From: Natrinema hispanicum
GTDB taxonomy: Archaea; Halobacteriota; Halobacteria; Halobacteriales; Natrialbaceae
Direction: 5' to 3'
Assembly (NCBI RefSeq): GCF_900111485.1
Contig: NZ_FOIC01000006.1
Coordinates: forward strand, 124,001 to 188,000
Length of the DNA: 64,000 nucleotides
Part shown: one piece after another, positions 8,556 through 16,902 of the stretch
Numbering within the stretch: position 1 is the first letter of the stretch
Layout of the letters: every line of letters starts with the position of its first letter
The notes under the pieces: generated by a model
What the model was told of the DNA's origin: nothing
What the model saw: only the letters and a program-made list of their open reading frames with translations
Database searches by the model: none
Translations under genes and position numbers: made by a program

Positions 8556-9779
8556 CTATGTGTCGCTGGTATCCTGACTGATCCTGAAGACGACGAACTC
8601 GGCCGGTTTGACGGGCGCAATGCCGATCTCGACGATGAGTCGGCCGTTGTCGATATCGTCTTGTGTCATCGTTTCCTCGCCGCATTTGACGTAGAACGCC
8701 TCGTCGGCGGTGCTGCCTTGTAGTCCGCCGTCTCGCCAGATCGTCGTCAGGAAGTTCTCCGCGGACTGGCGGACGCGGGCCCACAGGTCCTCGTCGTTGG
8801 GCTCGAAGACCGCCCACTGGGTCCCCTCGTCGATCGACTGCTCGATGTAGAGGAACAGCCGCCACACGTTCACGTACTTCCAAGACGGATCGCTGGACGT
8901 CGTCCGCGCACCCCAGAGGCGGATGCCACGACCCTGAAAACTCCGAATGCAGTTGACGCCCTTCGGATTCAGCACGTCTTGTTCGCCCTTGGTGATCGTG
9001 TGTTGTGTGCCGAGGATGCCCCGAACGACTTCGTTTGCGGGTGCCTTGTGGACGCCGTGTTCGACGTCGCTTCGCGCGAAGATTCCAGCGATGTGGCCGC
9101 CAGGCGGGACGAGCCGCTTTCGGTTGGTCAGCGGATCCGTCGCCTCGACCCACGGATAGTAATAGGCTGCATATGAGGAATCAACCGGCGTCTCGAGCTC
9201 CGAGATCGCACCCGCGTTCTGCGGTGCCTGCAAGATCGCGAACCGCTCACCCATGTTCTCACAGTGAGCGACGAGCGCCTCAGTCAACCCCTCGATATCG
9301 TTTTCGTCAGGGACACACATGAGTGAGACATCGTCGAGTTCCCTGAACGCCGCAAGACCGGTTCGCATCCCGGGCTTGTCGATCCCTTCGTAGTCACTCA
9401 GCGACACGCTCTCTGTCTCGGGCACTGCCGAGAGATCGGAGACCACGTCGACGTCGACCGCCTTTTCGCCGGCACGGATCTCCTCGAGAGCAGCCTGCAG
9501 ATCCTCCTGAGACTGTGACGCGTCGATGTCGAACGGTTTGGCGATCCCCTGTAATTCGGTGTACGCTCGTTCCTCGAGATCGTCAGGGATGTAGGCAGCA
9601 GTCTCCGACTCGTCGCCGACCTCGATTAGCCCACCGTCGGCGTACTCCTCGGGGACATCCCGAGAGAGCCAGGAGAGCCCTTCGGCGGGGCGGCCCGCAG
9701 CTTGCTGTTCGAGGTCGACGAGCACCGATCCCGGGATCTGTTTCTCGTAGAACTGGCTGGATTCGGGATCGGCCGACAT
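8556..9779 (-). CDS. Contractile tail sheath protein
   Basis: A 407-residue protein ending with the highly conserved sheath C-terminal domain: a GIRLWGARTTSS segment, YVNVWRLFLYIEQSIDEGTQW, AVFEPNDEDLWARVR, and the closing handshake-strand region with IGIAPVKPAEFVVFRI. The middle region is acidic and variable. The N terminus (MSADPESSQFYEKQIPGSVL) lacks the usual sheath start with its SPGVYV-type opening, and the frame stays open about 33 codons upstream without a start codon. The N terminus may therefore be diverged or trimmed. The sheath contracts to drive the inner tube through a target membrane. It heads the cassette and is divergent from the + strand gene at 9901. Confidence 0.9.
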   Translation of the reverse strand: MSADPESSQFYEKQIPGSVLVDLEQQAAGRPAEGLSWLSRDVPEEYADGGLIEVGDESETAAYIPDDLEERAYTELQGIAKPFDIDASQSQEDLQAALEEIRAGEKAVDVDVVSDLSAVPETESVSLSDYEGIDKPGMRTGLAAFRELDDVSLMCVPDENDIEGLTEALVAHCENMGERFAILQAPQNAGAISELETPVDSSYAAYYYPWVEATDPLTNRKRLVPPGGHIAGIFARSDVEHGVHKAPANEVVRGILGTQHTITKGEQDVLNPKGVNCIRSFQGRGIRLWGARTTSSDPSWKYVNVWRLFLYIEQSIDEGTQWAVFEPNDEDLWARVRQSAENFLTTIWRDGGLQGSTADEAFYVKCGEETMTQDDIDNGRLIVEIGIAPVKPAEFVVFRISQDTSDT

Positions 9780-9900
9780 GTCCTCGTAGACTTCTTCGAT
9801 GTCGGGCGCGGGATCAGGTTGATCGGATGCAGGTTTGCTGACCGCCTCGAGATCACACGACCAGTACCGATCTTCGCTTCAGTCCGACTCGGAGACAGGC

Positions 9901-10554
9901 GTGTTTCTCGGCTCGTTCGAGCGGACGCCCGACGGTGGCTGGACGGATTCGGAGGCGTCGGCACCTCGGGAGTTCGTCTACGATCACGACCTGCTCTTTG
10001 GGACGATCATCGATCATATCACGGACACCGACAACCCTCATCGAACGCCGGTCGAACGGGAGCCGCCCGACATCCCGGACGATATTACGGCGGTTTCGGA
10101 CCGACTCGACGCGCTCGAGGACGAAGTCGAGCGCGTCACACGAAAGCAGGCGACGCTGACCCGATACATCATGCGCAATACACTCACAGAGCGGGCGCGC
10201 GTGTTCGACGCCCTCGCCGAGCGGTTAGAACGGCGGACGAGCGAGGGCGACGCCAGCCGACTCGCTCGTGAGATCGCGACGGCCGCTCGCACAGCCAGCG
10301 GACAGGTGTGTGAGAACGAGGCTGCCTACCGCAGTCACGTCCGGCAGGTCCTCGAGCAACTGATCGAACTCGGTGACCGACTCGAGGGAGCGACGACCGA
10401 AGCCAGTCTCGAGCGCTATCTCAGATCTGTCTCCGACCTTCAGGAGACGCTCGAGGACGACGGCTCGATTCTCGACATGGCAGAAACACAGGATCGCGTC
10501 TGCGAGGCCGCGGACGCACTCGACGTGCTCGTGGATATCGTTCCGGACGAGTGA
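9901..10554 (+). CDS. Unknown acidic coiled-coil protein beside injection cassette
   Basis: About 217 residues if the GTG at 9901 is used; the frame is open further upstream (TTG at 9835), but that start would overlap the sheath's 5' extension. The N-terminal part contains the short string HITDTDNPHRT, which resembles the DNPH motif of phage tail-fibre and collar proteins. The rest is predicted helical and coiled-coil (SDRLDALEDEVERVTRKQ, then repeated E/R/L heptads) and ends VLVDIVPDE. I do not recognise a family. Its divergent position next to the sheath gene suggests it belongs to the same system, perhaps as a fibre or accessory factor; this is inference. It converges on the E2 gene. Confidence 0.65.
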   Translation: MFLGSFERTPDGGWTDSEASAPREFVYDHDLLFGTIIDHITDTDNPHRTPVEREPPDIPDDITAVSDRLDALEDEVERVTRKQATLTRYIMRNTLTERARVFDALAERLERRTSEGDASRLAREIATAARTASGQVCENEAAYRSHVRQVLEQLIELGDRLEGATTEASLERYLRSVSDLQETLEDDGSILDMAETQDRVCEAADALDVLVDIVPDE

Positions 10555-10591
10555 CGACAGGCCGTCGGTACTGCGCTGACGGACATGCGAG

Positions 10592-12151
10592 TCACTCGAG
10601 TAAGAGGAGATTGGGGTTCTCGAGATATTCCATCACGGTGTTCGTAAACCGAGCACCGACGGCACCGTCGATCAACCGGTGGTCGAACGACAGCGAGAGG
10701 GTCAGCACCGAGCGGGGTTCGATCGATTCCGTACCGTGCTCGTCGGTGACGACGCGTGGCTTGCGTTTGATTTCGCCGATCGCGAGGATGCCTGCTTCGG
10801 GGTAGTTGATGATGGGCGTGGCGTACTCGCCACCGATGCCACCGACGTTGGTGATCGTAAACGTCGACCCGCGGAGCTCGTCGGGGCTGATCGTTCGGTC
10901 GCGGGCCTTCTGGACGAGTTCGTTCATCTCCGAGGACAGTTGGAGGAGTCCTTTCCGGTCGGCGTCCTCGACAACTGGCACCATCAGTCCGACGTTGGTC
11001 GCGGTCGCGACGCCGATGTTGTAGTAGTCACGGTAGACGATCTCTTCGGCGTCCTCGTCGATGACGGCGTTCATCTCGGGGTGTTCTTTCAGCGCCGCCA
11101 CGACGGCTTTCATGAGAAACGGCATGTAAGTCAGCCGGATGCCACGCTCCTCGGCGCGAGGGATGAGTTCCTCGCGTGCGTCGACGAGTGCGGTCACGTC
11201 GACCTCGTCGTGGTGGGTGACATGGGGTGCGCTGTATTTGGACTCGACCATCGCCTCGGCGATCGTCTTGCGAACGCCGCGGAACGGCTCTCGACGTTCG
11301 TGCTCGCCGGGAGCGAAGTCGGCCTCCGCCGTCCCGACCGGCTCGCCCGCTTCGATTGCCTCGCGATCGGCCTCTTGGGCCCGGCGCTGGGCCTGGGCGT
11401 ACTCTCGAACCGCTTCGGGCGTGACGAACGCCTCACCGTCACGCTCTTCGGTCGCCGGAACGGCGTCGATATCGACGTCTTCCTCCGCGGCGAGCCGCCG
11501 AGTCGCGGGTGCTGCCAGGGTCGTCTCGCGATCGGTGGCCTCGAGTCGCGCCGGTGCTGTGGCTCGATCGGGTGCTGTCGACGCGGCCTCGTCGGCCGTC
11601 GCGGTGTCGCTATCGCCCGTGTCAGCAGTCGCGGGTTCGGTATCGGCCACAGGTTCTTGGGAGCGGGATTGCTCCTGTCCCGTCTCGGCGGCGCTGGCGG
11701 TCGCCCGTACGTCGACCGTCGTAATCCGACCGCCAGGACCGCTTCCCTGGATGCTCGAGAGATCGAGTCCTGCCTCGCGGGCCAGCCGACGCACGCGCGG
11801 CGGTGCGAAGATCCGTTCGTCGTACGCCTCGCCCTGGTCCCTCTCGGCTCCAGTCGCGCCGGGGCTTTCGGCAGCGTCGGCGGCCGTTTCGGTCGCTTCG
11901 GCCGCGCCGTCGCCTGCGACATCGAACGAGATGATCACGGTTCCGACCGGGACGACCTCCCCTTCTTCGGCGTGTAACTCGCGGACGGTTCCATCGACCG
12001 GTGCTGGCACCTCCACGAGCGCCTTGTCCGTCTCGACTTCCGCAACCGGCTGATCCTCCGTGACCTCGTCACCCGGATCGACCAGCCACGAGACCAACTC
12101 TCCCTCGGCGACGCCTTCACCAACGTCGGGAAGTTCGAACTCTCTGACCAT
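10592..12151 (-). CDS. 2-oxoacid dehydrogenase E2 (dihydrolipoyl acyltransferase)
   Basis: A 519-residue E2 subunit. The lipoyl domain (about residues 1-80) carries the lipoyl lysine in ETDKALVEV (K43). Two peripheral-subunit-binding-like motifs follow, at about 116-148 (FAPPRVRRLAREAGLDL) and 213-252 (LAAPATRRLAAEEDVDID), separated by Ala/Thr/Glu linkers. The CAT domain ends with the catalytic SFDHRLIDG (H491, D495). The ATG at 12151 is 2 nt after the E1beta stop. The complex transfers acyl groups to CoA. The substrate (pyruvate, branched-chain or other 2-oxoacid) cannot be read from sequence. No E3 gene follows; the next gene downstream belongs to the injection cassette. Confidence 0.95.
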   Translation of the reverse strand: MVREFELPDVGEGVAEGELVSWLVDPGDEVTEDQPVAEVETDKALVEVPAPVDGTVRELHAEEGEVVPVGTVIISFDVAGDGAAEATETAADAAESPGATGAERDQGEAYDERIFAPPRVRRLAREAGLDLSSIQGSGPGGRITTVDVRATASAAETGQEQSRSQEPVADTEPATADTGDSDTATADEAASTAPDRATAPARLEATDRETTLAAPATRRLAAEEDVDIDAVPATEERDGEAFVTPEAVREYAQAQRRAQEADREAIEAGEPVGTAEADFAPGEHERREPFRGVRKTIAEAMVESKYSAPHVTHHDEVDVTALVDAREELIPRAEERGIRLTYMPFLMKAVVAALKEHPEMNAVIDEDAEEIVYRDYYNIGVATATNVGLMVPVVEDADRKGLLQLSSEMNELVQKARDRTISPDELRGSTFTITNVGGIGGEYATPIINYPEAGILAIGEIKRKPRVVTDEHGTESIEPRSVLTLSLSFDHRLIDGAVGARFTNTVMEYLENPNLLLLE

Positions 12152-12152
12152 G

Positions 12153-13148
12153 TCAGAACCCCACGGCGTCTCGGATGCCGTCCTCGATGCGCGCTGGCTC
12201 TGGCAGGTAGTAGTCCTCGAGTGCGTACAGCGGGAACGGCGTGTCGAAGCCGGTGATGCGTTCGACAGGCGCTTCCTGATAGAGCAGTGCTTCCTCTTGG
12301 AGGGTCGCGGTGATCTCGGCACCCAACCCACCGGTCTTGGGTGCCTCGTGGACGACCGCGGCGCGGCCGGTCTTTTTGAACGAGTCGACGATCGTCTCCT
12401 CGTCTAGCGGCGAGAGCGTCCGCAGGTCGACGACTTCCGCGTCGATTCCCTCGTCGGCGAGGTTCTCGGCTGCCTCGAGCGTCGGCCGGGTCATCGCGCC
12501 CCACGTGTAGACCGAAATATCGGATCCCTCGCGGCGGATCGCGGCCTCGCCGAGTGGCACCTCATACGATTCGTCGGGAACTTCCTCGCGGAAGGCCCGA
12601 TAGATGAGCTTTGGCTCGAGGAATATCACTGGATCCGGACTTCGGATGGCGCTGGTCAGCAGTCCCTTGGTGTCGGCGGGGGTCGAGGGAATAACGACCT
12701 TGAGCCCGGGCTGGTGGACGAACATCGCCTCGGTCGACTCTGAGTGGTGTTCGGGTGCGCGGATGCCACCGCCATAGGGGGCGCGAACGACCATGGGACA
12801 CGTGTATCGACCGCGCGAGCGCGTCCGTAGGCGCGCCGCGTGCGAGACGATTTGATCGAATGCAGGGTAGATAAATCCCATGAACTGGATCTCGGGAACC
12901 GGCCGCTTTCCGTAGGCTGCCATTCCGATCGCCGTGCCGACGATCCCCGATTCCGCAAGCGGCGTATCGATCACCCGGTTCTCGCCGAACGCCTCGTAGA
13001 GGCCGTCGGTTGCACGGAAGACGCCGCCGTTCTCGCCGACGTCTTCCCCCATGACGATGACATCGTCGTCGCGTTCCATCTCCGTGTGTAATCCGTCGCG
13101 AACCGCCTCGACCAGCGTGAGGTTCTCAGTTTGTGATTGTGTGGCCAT
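12153..13148 (-). CDS. 2-oxoacid dehydrogenase E1 beta subunit
   Basis: A 331-residue E1beta of the transketolase-like family. Typical landmarks are VIVMGEDVGENGGVFRAT, DTPLAESGIVGTAIGMA, EIQFMGFIYPAFDQIVSHAA, the RAPYGGGIRAPEHHSES segment facing the thiamine diphosphate of E1alpha, and VVDLRTLSPLDEETI at the C-terminal domain. The ATG at 13148 (MATQSQTENL) was chosen because upstream codons overlap E1alpha in a low-quality frame. It lies 4 nt after E1alpha and 2 nt before E2, so the three genes form one operon. Confidence 0.95.
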   Translation of the reverse strand: MATQSQTENLTLVEAVRDGLHTEMERDDDVIVMGEDVGENGGVFRATDGLYEAFGENRVIDTPLAESGIVGTAIGMAAYGKRPVPEIQFMGFIYPAFDQIVSHAARLRTRSRGRYTCPMVVRAPYGGGIRAPEHHSESTEAMFVHQPGLKVVIPSTPADTKGLLTSAIRSPDPVIFLEPKLIYRAFREEVPDESYEVPLGEAAIRREGSDISVYTWGAMTRPTLEAAENLADEGIDAEVVDLRTLSPLDEETIVDSFKKTGRAAVVHEAPKTGGLGAEITATLQEEALLYQEAPVERITGFDTPFPLYALEDYYLPEPARIEDGIRDAVGF

Positions 13149-13152
13149 CGTT

Positions 13153-14259
13153 TCACTCCAGGAGCGCGTCGTCGCCGTGTTTCTCGCGGATCGATTCGAA
13201 GTACTCGAGTTGCCGGTGCAGTCGGCGGGGCATCCCTTCGTAGACGTGGGCGAAGATCTCCTCGGGGTCGGGTCGTTCGAACGATTCGGCCGAATCGATG
13301 GCATCCGCGACATCGTCTTCGATCCGCGCTTCGATCACGTCGACCTGTTCGTCGTCGAGCATCCCGTTCGATCGCAGGTACGTCTCGAGGCGCGGAATGG
13401 GATCTTTCTGCTTCCAGCGTTCGACCTCCTCGTCGCTGCGGTAGACGGACGGATCGTCGGCGGTGGTGTGAGCCCCAAATCGGTACTGGACCGCCTCGAT
13501 GAGCGTCGGTCGGGGTTCGTCCCCGTCGGGGGCTTTGGCTTTCTCGACGGCCTCGCGGGTGACCTTGTACACAGCGAGTGGGTCCATCCCGTCGACCTGG
13601 ACGCCGTCGAAGCCGTAGGCGGTGGCCTTCTGGGCTAAGGTCGCACTCGCCGTCTGGCGCTCGCGGGGGACTGAGATGGCCCACTGGTTGTTGTTACAGA
13701 AGAAGACGGTCGGCGTATCGAAGACGCCGGCGAAGTTCAACCCCTCGTGAAAGTCTCCTTCCGAGGTGGCCCCGTCGCCGAAGTAACAGATGAACGCCTT
13801 CTCTTCGCCGTCGAGTTTCGATGCCCAGGACGCCCCCGTCGCGTGGGGGATCTGGGTGGCGATGGGAACCGCGACCGAGAAGATGTTGACGTCTTCGGGC
13901 ATGTAGTTACCCCGCTCGTGGCCCATCCAGTAGAGCAGGGTGCGCTCGAGCGAGAGGCCCCGAACGAGGCCGACGCCGTGTTCGCGGTAGCTGGGGAAGA
14001 CCCAATCCTCGGTGTCTAAGGCGTGAGCACTGGCGACCTGTGCGCCTTCCTGGCCGGACAGCGGCGGATACGTACCCATCCGCCCCTGGCGCTGGAGGCT
14101 GACGGCCCGCTCGTCGAAGCGGCGCACGAGCCGCATCTGCTCGTACATCTCGACGAGTTCGTCCTCGGTGAGGTCGGGGACGTCGGCACCCTCTCGGACC
14201 CGGCCCGCATCGTCGAGTATCTGGACTCGCTCGCGGGGATCGCGCTGTATCGTACTCAC
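13153..14259 (-). CDS. 2-oxoacid dehydrogenase E1 alpha subunit
   Basis: About 368 residues. It binds thiamine diphosphate through the [13 protein letters not shown] ... FCNNNQWAI motif (GDG...NN) and carries the [12 protein letters not shown] loop of the E1alpha family. It catalyses decarboxylation of a 2-oxoacid and reductive acylation of the E2 lipoyl arm. GTG at 14259 ([10 protein letters not shown]) is preferred over GTG at 14271. It is the first gene of the E1alpha-E1beta-E2 operon. The 224 nt upstream include AT-rich sequence (about 14315-14335) suitable for a promoter. Lipoyl synthase lies upstream on the same strand, which fits supply of the cofactor. Confidence 0.95.
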   Translation of the reverse strand: MSTIQRDPRERVQILDDAGRVREGADVPDLTEDELVEMYEQMRLVRRFDERAVSLQRQGRMGTYPPLSGQEGAQVASAHALDTEDWVFPSYREHGVGLVRGLSLERTLLYWMGHERGNYMPEDVNIFSVAVPIATQIPHATGASWASKLDGEEKAFICYFGDGATSEGDFHEGLNFAGVFDTPTVFFCNNNQWAISVPRERQTASATLAQKATAYGFDGVQVDGMDPLAVYKVTREAVEKAKAPDGDEPRPTLIEAVQYRFGAHTTADDPSVYRSDEEVERWKQKDPIPRLETYLRSNGMLDDEQVDVIEARIEDDVADAIDSAESFERPDPEEIFAHVYEGMPRRLHRQLEYFESIREKHGDDALLE

Positions 14260-14483
14260 GGGAGAACCCACCTATACATACCCTAGCACACGACCGCTCA
14301 GGGTAAAGGAGTTTCCCAAAATAGTTTACTATCAGAGAGATTCTTGCCAGCGGCCCACAGAAGTCTCATACTCATCCGGACGAACCTGGACGGAAATGAA
14401 CGGAAGTGGCTATTTACTGCTGATTGTCGAATCTCAGACGAAAGATTGGAACGAGACTGGACAAAATAGCGCTCGACTGCCGG

Positions 14484-15449
14484 TTAGGTCTCGGTCTGCT
14501 GTGGTTGTGTCCGGCGTGCGTCGGCTCGCGCCTCCGCGACGCTCTTGCCCTCGCGCAGAACCGCATCGACGAACAGCTCGCCCGCTTTGTACGACGACCG
14601 AACCATCGGCCCGCTCGCACAATAGAGGAATCCCAGTTCCTCTTCGGCGACGCGCCGCCACGTCTCGTACTTGTCCGGGTGGTCGTAGCGCTTGACCTCG
14701 AGATGATTCCTCGAAGGTCGCAGATACTGGCCGAGCGTGACGATGTCGACGCCGCGCTCGCGCAGGTCCGCAAGCGTCTGGTAGACCTCGTGGTCGTACT
14801 CGCCGTGACCGAGCATGATCGAGGTCTTGGTGTAAATGTCGGATTCGCGTTCGACCTGCTCGAGCACCGAGAGGGACTGTTCGTAGCCCGCACGCCGGTC
14901 GCGAACGGGGAACTGGAGCCGTTCAACGGTTTCGACGTTGTGGGCGATCACGTCCGGTTCGGCATCGATGATCTTCCGGACGAGGTGTGCTTCGCCCTGA
15001 AAGTCGGGGATCAGCACTTCGACTACGATGCCCGGATGGCGGGCCTTGATCTCGCGGATCGTCTCCGCGAAGTGGCCTGCGCCCTGATCGGGGAGGTCGT
15101 CGCGGTCGACGCTCGTGAGCACGACGTAATCCAGCCCGATCTCGGCGATGGCGCTCGCGACGTTTTCGGGCTCGTCGGGGTCGAGTGGCTCCATCCCGCC
15201 CGTTTGCACGTCACAGAAATTGCAGGCTCGAGAGCAGCGATCGCCCATGAGCATGAACGTCGCCGTGCCACCGCGGTCCTGACTGCCGGCCTTGGAGCGC
15301 CCGGACCAGCACTCACCCAGGTTCGGACAGTTAGCCTCCTCACAGACGGTGTGAAGCCCGTGGTCCCGTAGCGTCTCCCGGATGCCGGCGAACTCCCGTC
15401 CCGACGGCGGACGGCTCTTCAGCCAGTCAGGTTTTCGCGCGCGGCTCAT
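14484..15449 (-). CDS. lipA: Lipoyl synthase (radical SAM)
   Basis: A 321-residue lipoyl synthase that inserts two sulfurs into protein-bound octanoyl groups. Both iron-sulfur sites are visible: the auxiliary cluster motif CEEANCPNLGEC near residue 37 and the radical-SAM motif CSRACNFC near residue 73, followed by the GGMEPLDPDEP and VVLTSVDRDDLPD blocks. The family's C-terminal serine segment is present (FLYCASGPMVRSSYKAGE). It lies just upstream of the E1/E2 operon that needs the cofactor. Two hundred nucleotides of non-coding sequence separate them, so it probably has its own transcript. Confidence 0.96.
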   Translation of the reverse strand: MSRARKPDWLKSRPPSGREFAGIRETLRDHGLHTVCEEANCPNLGECWSGRSKAGSQDRGGTATFMLMGDRCSRACNFCDVQTGGMEPLDPDEPENVASAIAEIGLDYVVLTSVDRDDLPDQGAGHFAETIREIKARHPGIVVEVLIPDFQGEAHLVRKIIDAEPDVIAHNVETVERLQFPVRDRRAGYEQSLSVLEQVERESDIYTKTSIMLGHGEYDHEVYQTLADLRERGVDIVTLGQYLRPSRNHLEVKRYDHPDKYETWRRVAEEELGFLYCASGPMVRSSYKAGELFVDAVLREGKSVAEARADARRTQPQQTET

Positions 15450-15659
15450 AGTGTGTCATGGGACCGCGTGGTGAAAAACCATGTCGGTCACAGGTCCGGT
15501 TCGTCACCCGATGTCTGACAGGTATCAGTCTGGCGGCTGCCAGCTGGCGAGCGGATAGCGCTGTATGGTGCCCCAAACCCGCTTAATGAGAGGAAAGAGC
15601 CGGTAAGCGGCCCCATTCTCCCGACAGCTTTACAGGCGACAACGGACTACCAGCGACGG

Positions 15660-16175
15660 ATGGCCTTCGGCTCGACACCCGACTGGTTTCACATCAGTGA
15701 GGACGAGGACATCGTCTGGGAGAGCCGCCCCCATCCGATTACGATGGGGGCCAGACTGCCAGTCGGGATTGGACTCGCGCTTGCGGGCCTGCTCGTCGCG
15801 GGCTGGAGCGTGATCGACGGCCCCAGCCTTCTGACGCTTCTCGGGTTCGGCCTACTCGTCGTCGGCGTGGCCGTCGCGGTCGGCCGCTATCTCGTCTGGA
15901 CGAACACCCGCTACGTCATCACCTCTTCGGAACTCTACAAGAAACGCGGGGTCATCTCGCGAGACGTCACCCAGTTTCGCCTCGAGCGCGTCCAAAACAC
16001 TAGTCTCAGTCAGAGCGGGCTCGGTCGCCTGCTGGGATACGGCGACCTGACGGTTTACACCGCCGGCTCCGGCGATCCAGAGCTGACCTTCGAACGCGTC
16101 CCAAACCCGGAGGTAGCCAGCAGTCGGCTTAGCGACCAGCTCGAGGCCGTCGCGACCGACGAATCGGCGCTCTGA
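15660..16175 (+). CDS. Membrane PH-domain protein (bPH2/DUF304-like)
   Basis: A 171-residue protein with two adjacent membrane segments (about residues 33-77) after a short N-terminal EDEDIVWESRPHPI motif. A bacterial-type PH domain follows: TRYVITSSELYKKRGVISRD, then the typical Q-F-R-L-E-R-V-Q-N-T-S turn and GLGRLLGYGDLTVYTAGSGD. The domain ends near residue 155. Such proteins are common, and their function is unclear; they are membrane-associated scaffolds. The transcript appears independent, 76 nt before the next gene. Confidence 0.83.
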   Translation: MAFGSTPDWFHISEDEDIVWESRPHPITMGARLPVGIGLALAGLLVAGWSVIDGPSLLTLLGFGLLVVGVAVAVGRYLVWTNTRYVITSSELYKKRGVISRDVTQFRLERVQNTSLSQSGLGRLLGYGDLTVYTAGSGDPELTFERVPNPEVASSRLSDQLEAVATDESAL

Positions 16176-16250
16176 TCGGCGCGCGGTCGGTCCCAGTTGC
16201 TCGAGAAACCACAAGACCCATTAGTCGACTCGGCTTCGAGAACCGGTACG

Positions 16251-16850
16251 ATGTCCCCACAGCTGTCTCCCTCCGAAGAGCCCACGGTCTCGCGTCGCTC
16301 GAGCGTCGCAGCGAGTGCGGGGGTCGGTGTCTTCGCCGCCGCGATCGGCTATCTCCTGACGTACCTACTGGTCGCCAGTCAGGCCCGCGAGGCTGCCGGC
16401 GACACCGTCGCCGAGTGGAAAGCCGTCGCCTGGTTCTTCTACGAGGCGCACCTGGTCGATATCGAGGTCAGTGGTCAAATCGGCTCGTTTGCCGGGATGA
16501 GTACTCTCGATCTCATCGCACAATCGGATGCTGCGGGCGCGACCCTGCTGTACGTGGTGCCGCCGCTCGTGTTGCTCGCGGCCGGTGCGGTGCTGGCCCT
16601 GCAGTGGAACGTGACCGATCTCGGTGATGCCGTCGTCGCCGGTGCGCCGGTGGCGATCGGCTATGCCGTCGTCATGGGTCTCGGAACTGTCGCCACTGAA
16701 TCGACCACTGAAACGTCCGCGCTCGGCATCGAAGCGAGTAGTTCGATCGCACCGGCGCTCCTGCCAGCGATCGTCCTCGGCGGCGTCTTGTACCCGCTGG
16801 TGTTCGCGACTGCCGGGGCCGCGATTGCCGCCGTCGTCACCACGCGATAG
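16251..16850 (+). CDS. Haloarchaeal multi-pass membrane protein (DUF7978-like)
   Basis: A 199-residue protein with four or five hydrophobic segments (about residues 17-45, 100-125, 130-160 and 170-195). It lies in the same direction as the PH-domain gene. The ATG at 16251 (MSPQLSPSEEP) was chosen since the open frame upstream adds no sensible sequence. It resembles haloarchaeal membrane proteins without assigned function. Small residues dominate the membrane segments, and no charged pore motif or enzyme motif is visible. Confidence 0.7.
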   Translation: MSPQLSPSEEPTVSRRSSVAASAGVGVFAAAIGYLLTYLLVASQAREAAGDTVAEWKAVAWFFYEAHLVDIEVSGQIGSFAGMSTLDLIAQSDAAGATLLYVVPPLVLLAAGAVLALQWNVTDLGDAVVAGAPVAIGYAVVMGLGTVATESTTETSALGIEASSSIAPALLPAIVLGGVLYPLVFATAGAAIAAVVTTR

Positions 16851-16902
16851 AAGGCGAACTCGAAGGAAACGCCTTTGACCTGTCACACCTCGTTTCTGTG
16901 TG

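Noticed and set aside
10679-12053. Long + strand frames opposite E2 and its linker
   Set aside because: Antisense shadows of a recognisable E2 gene; no start signal or family pattern.
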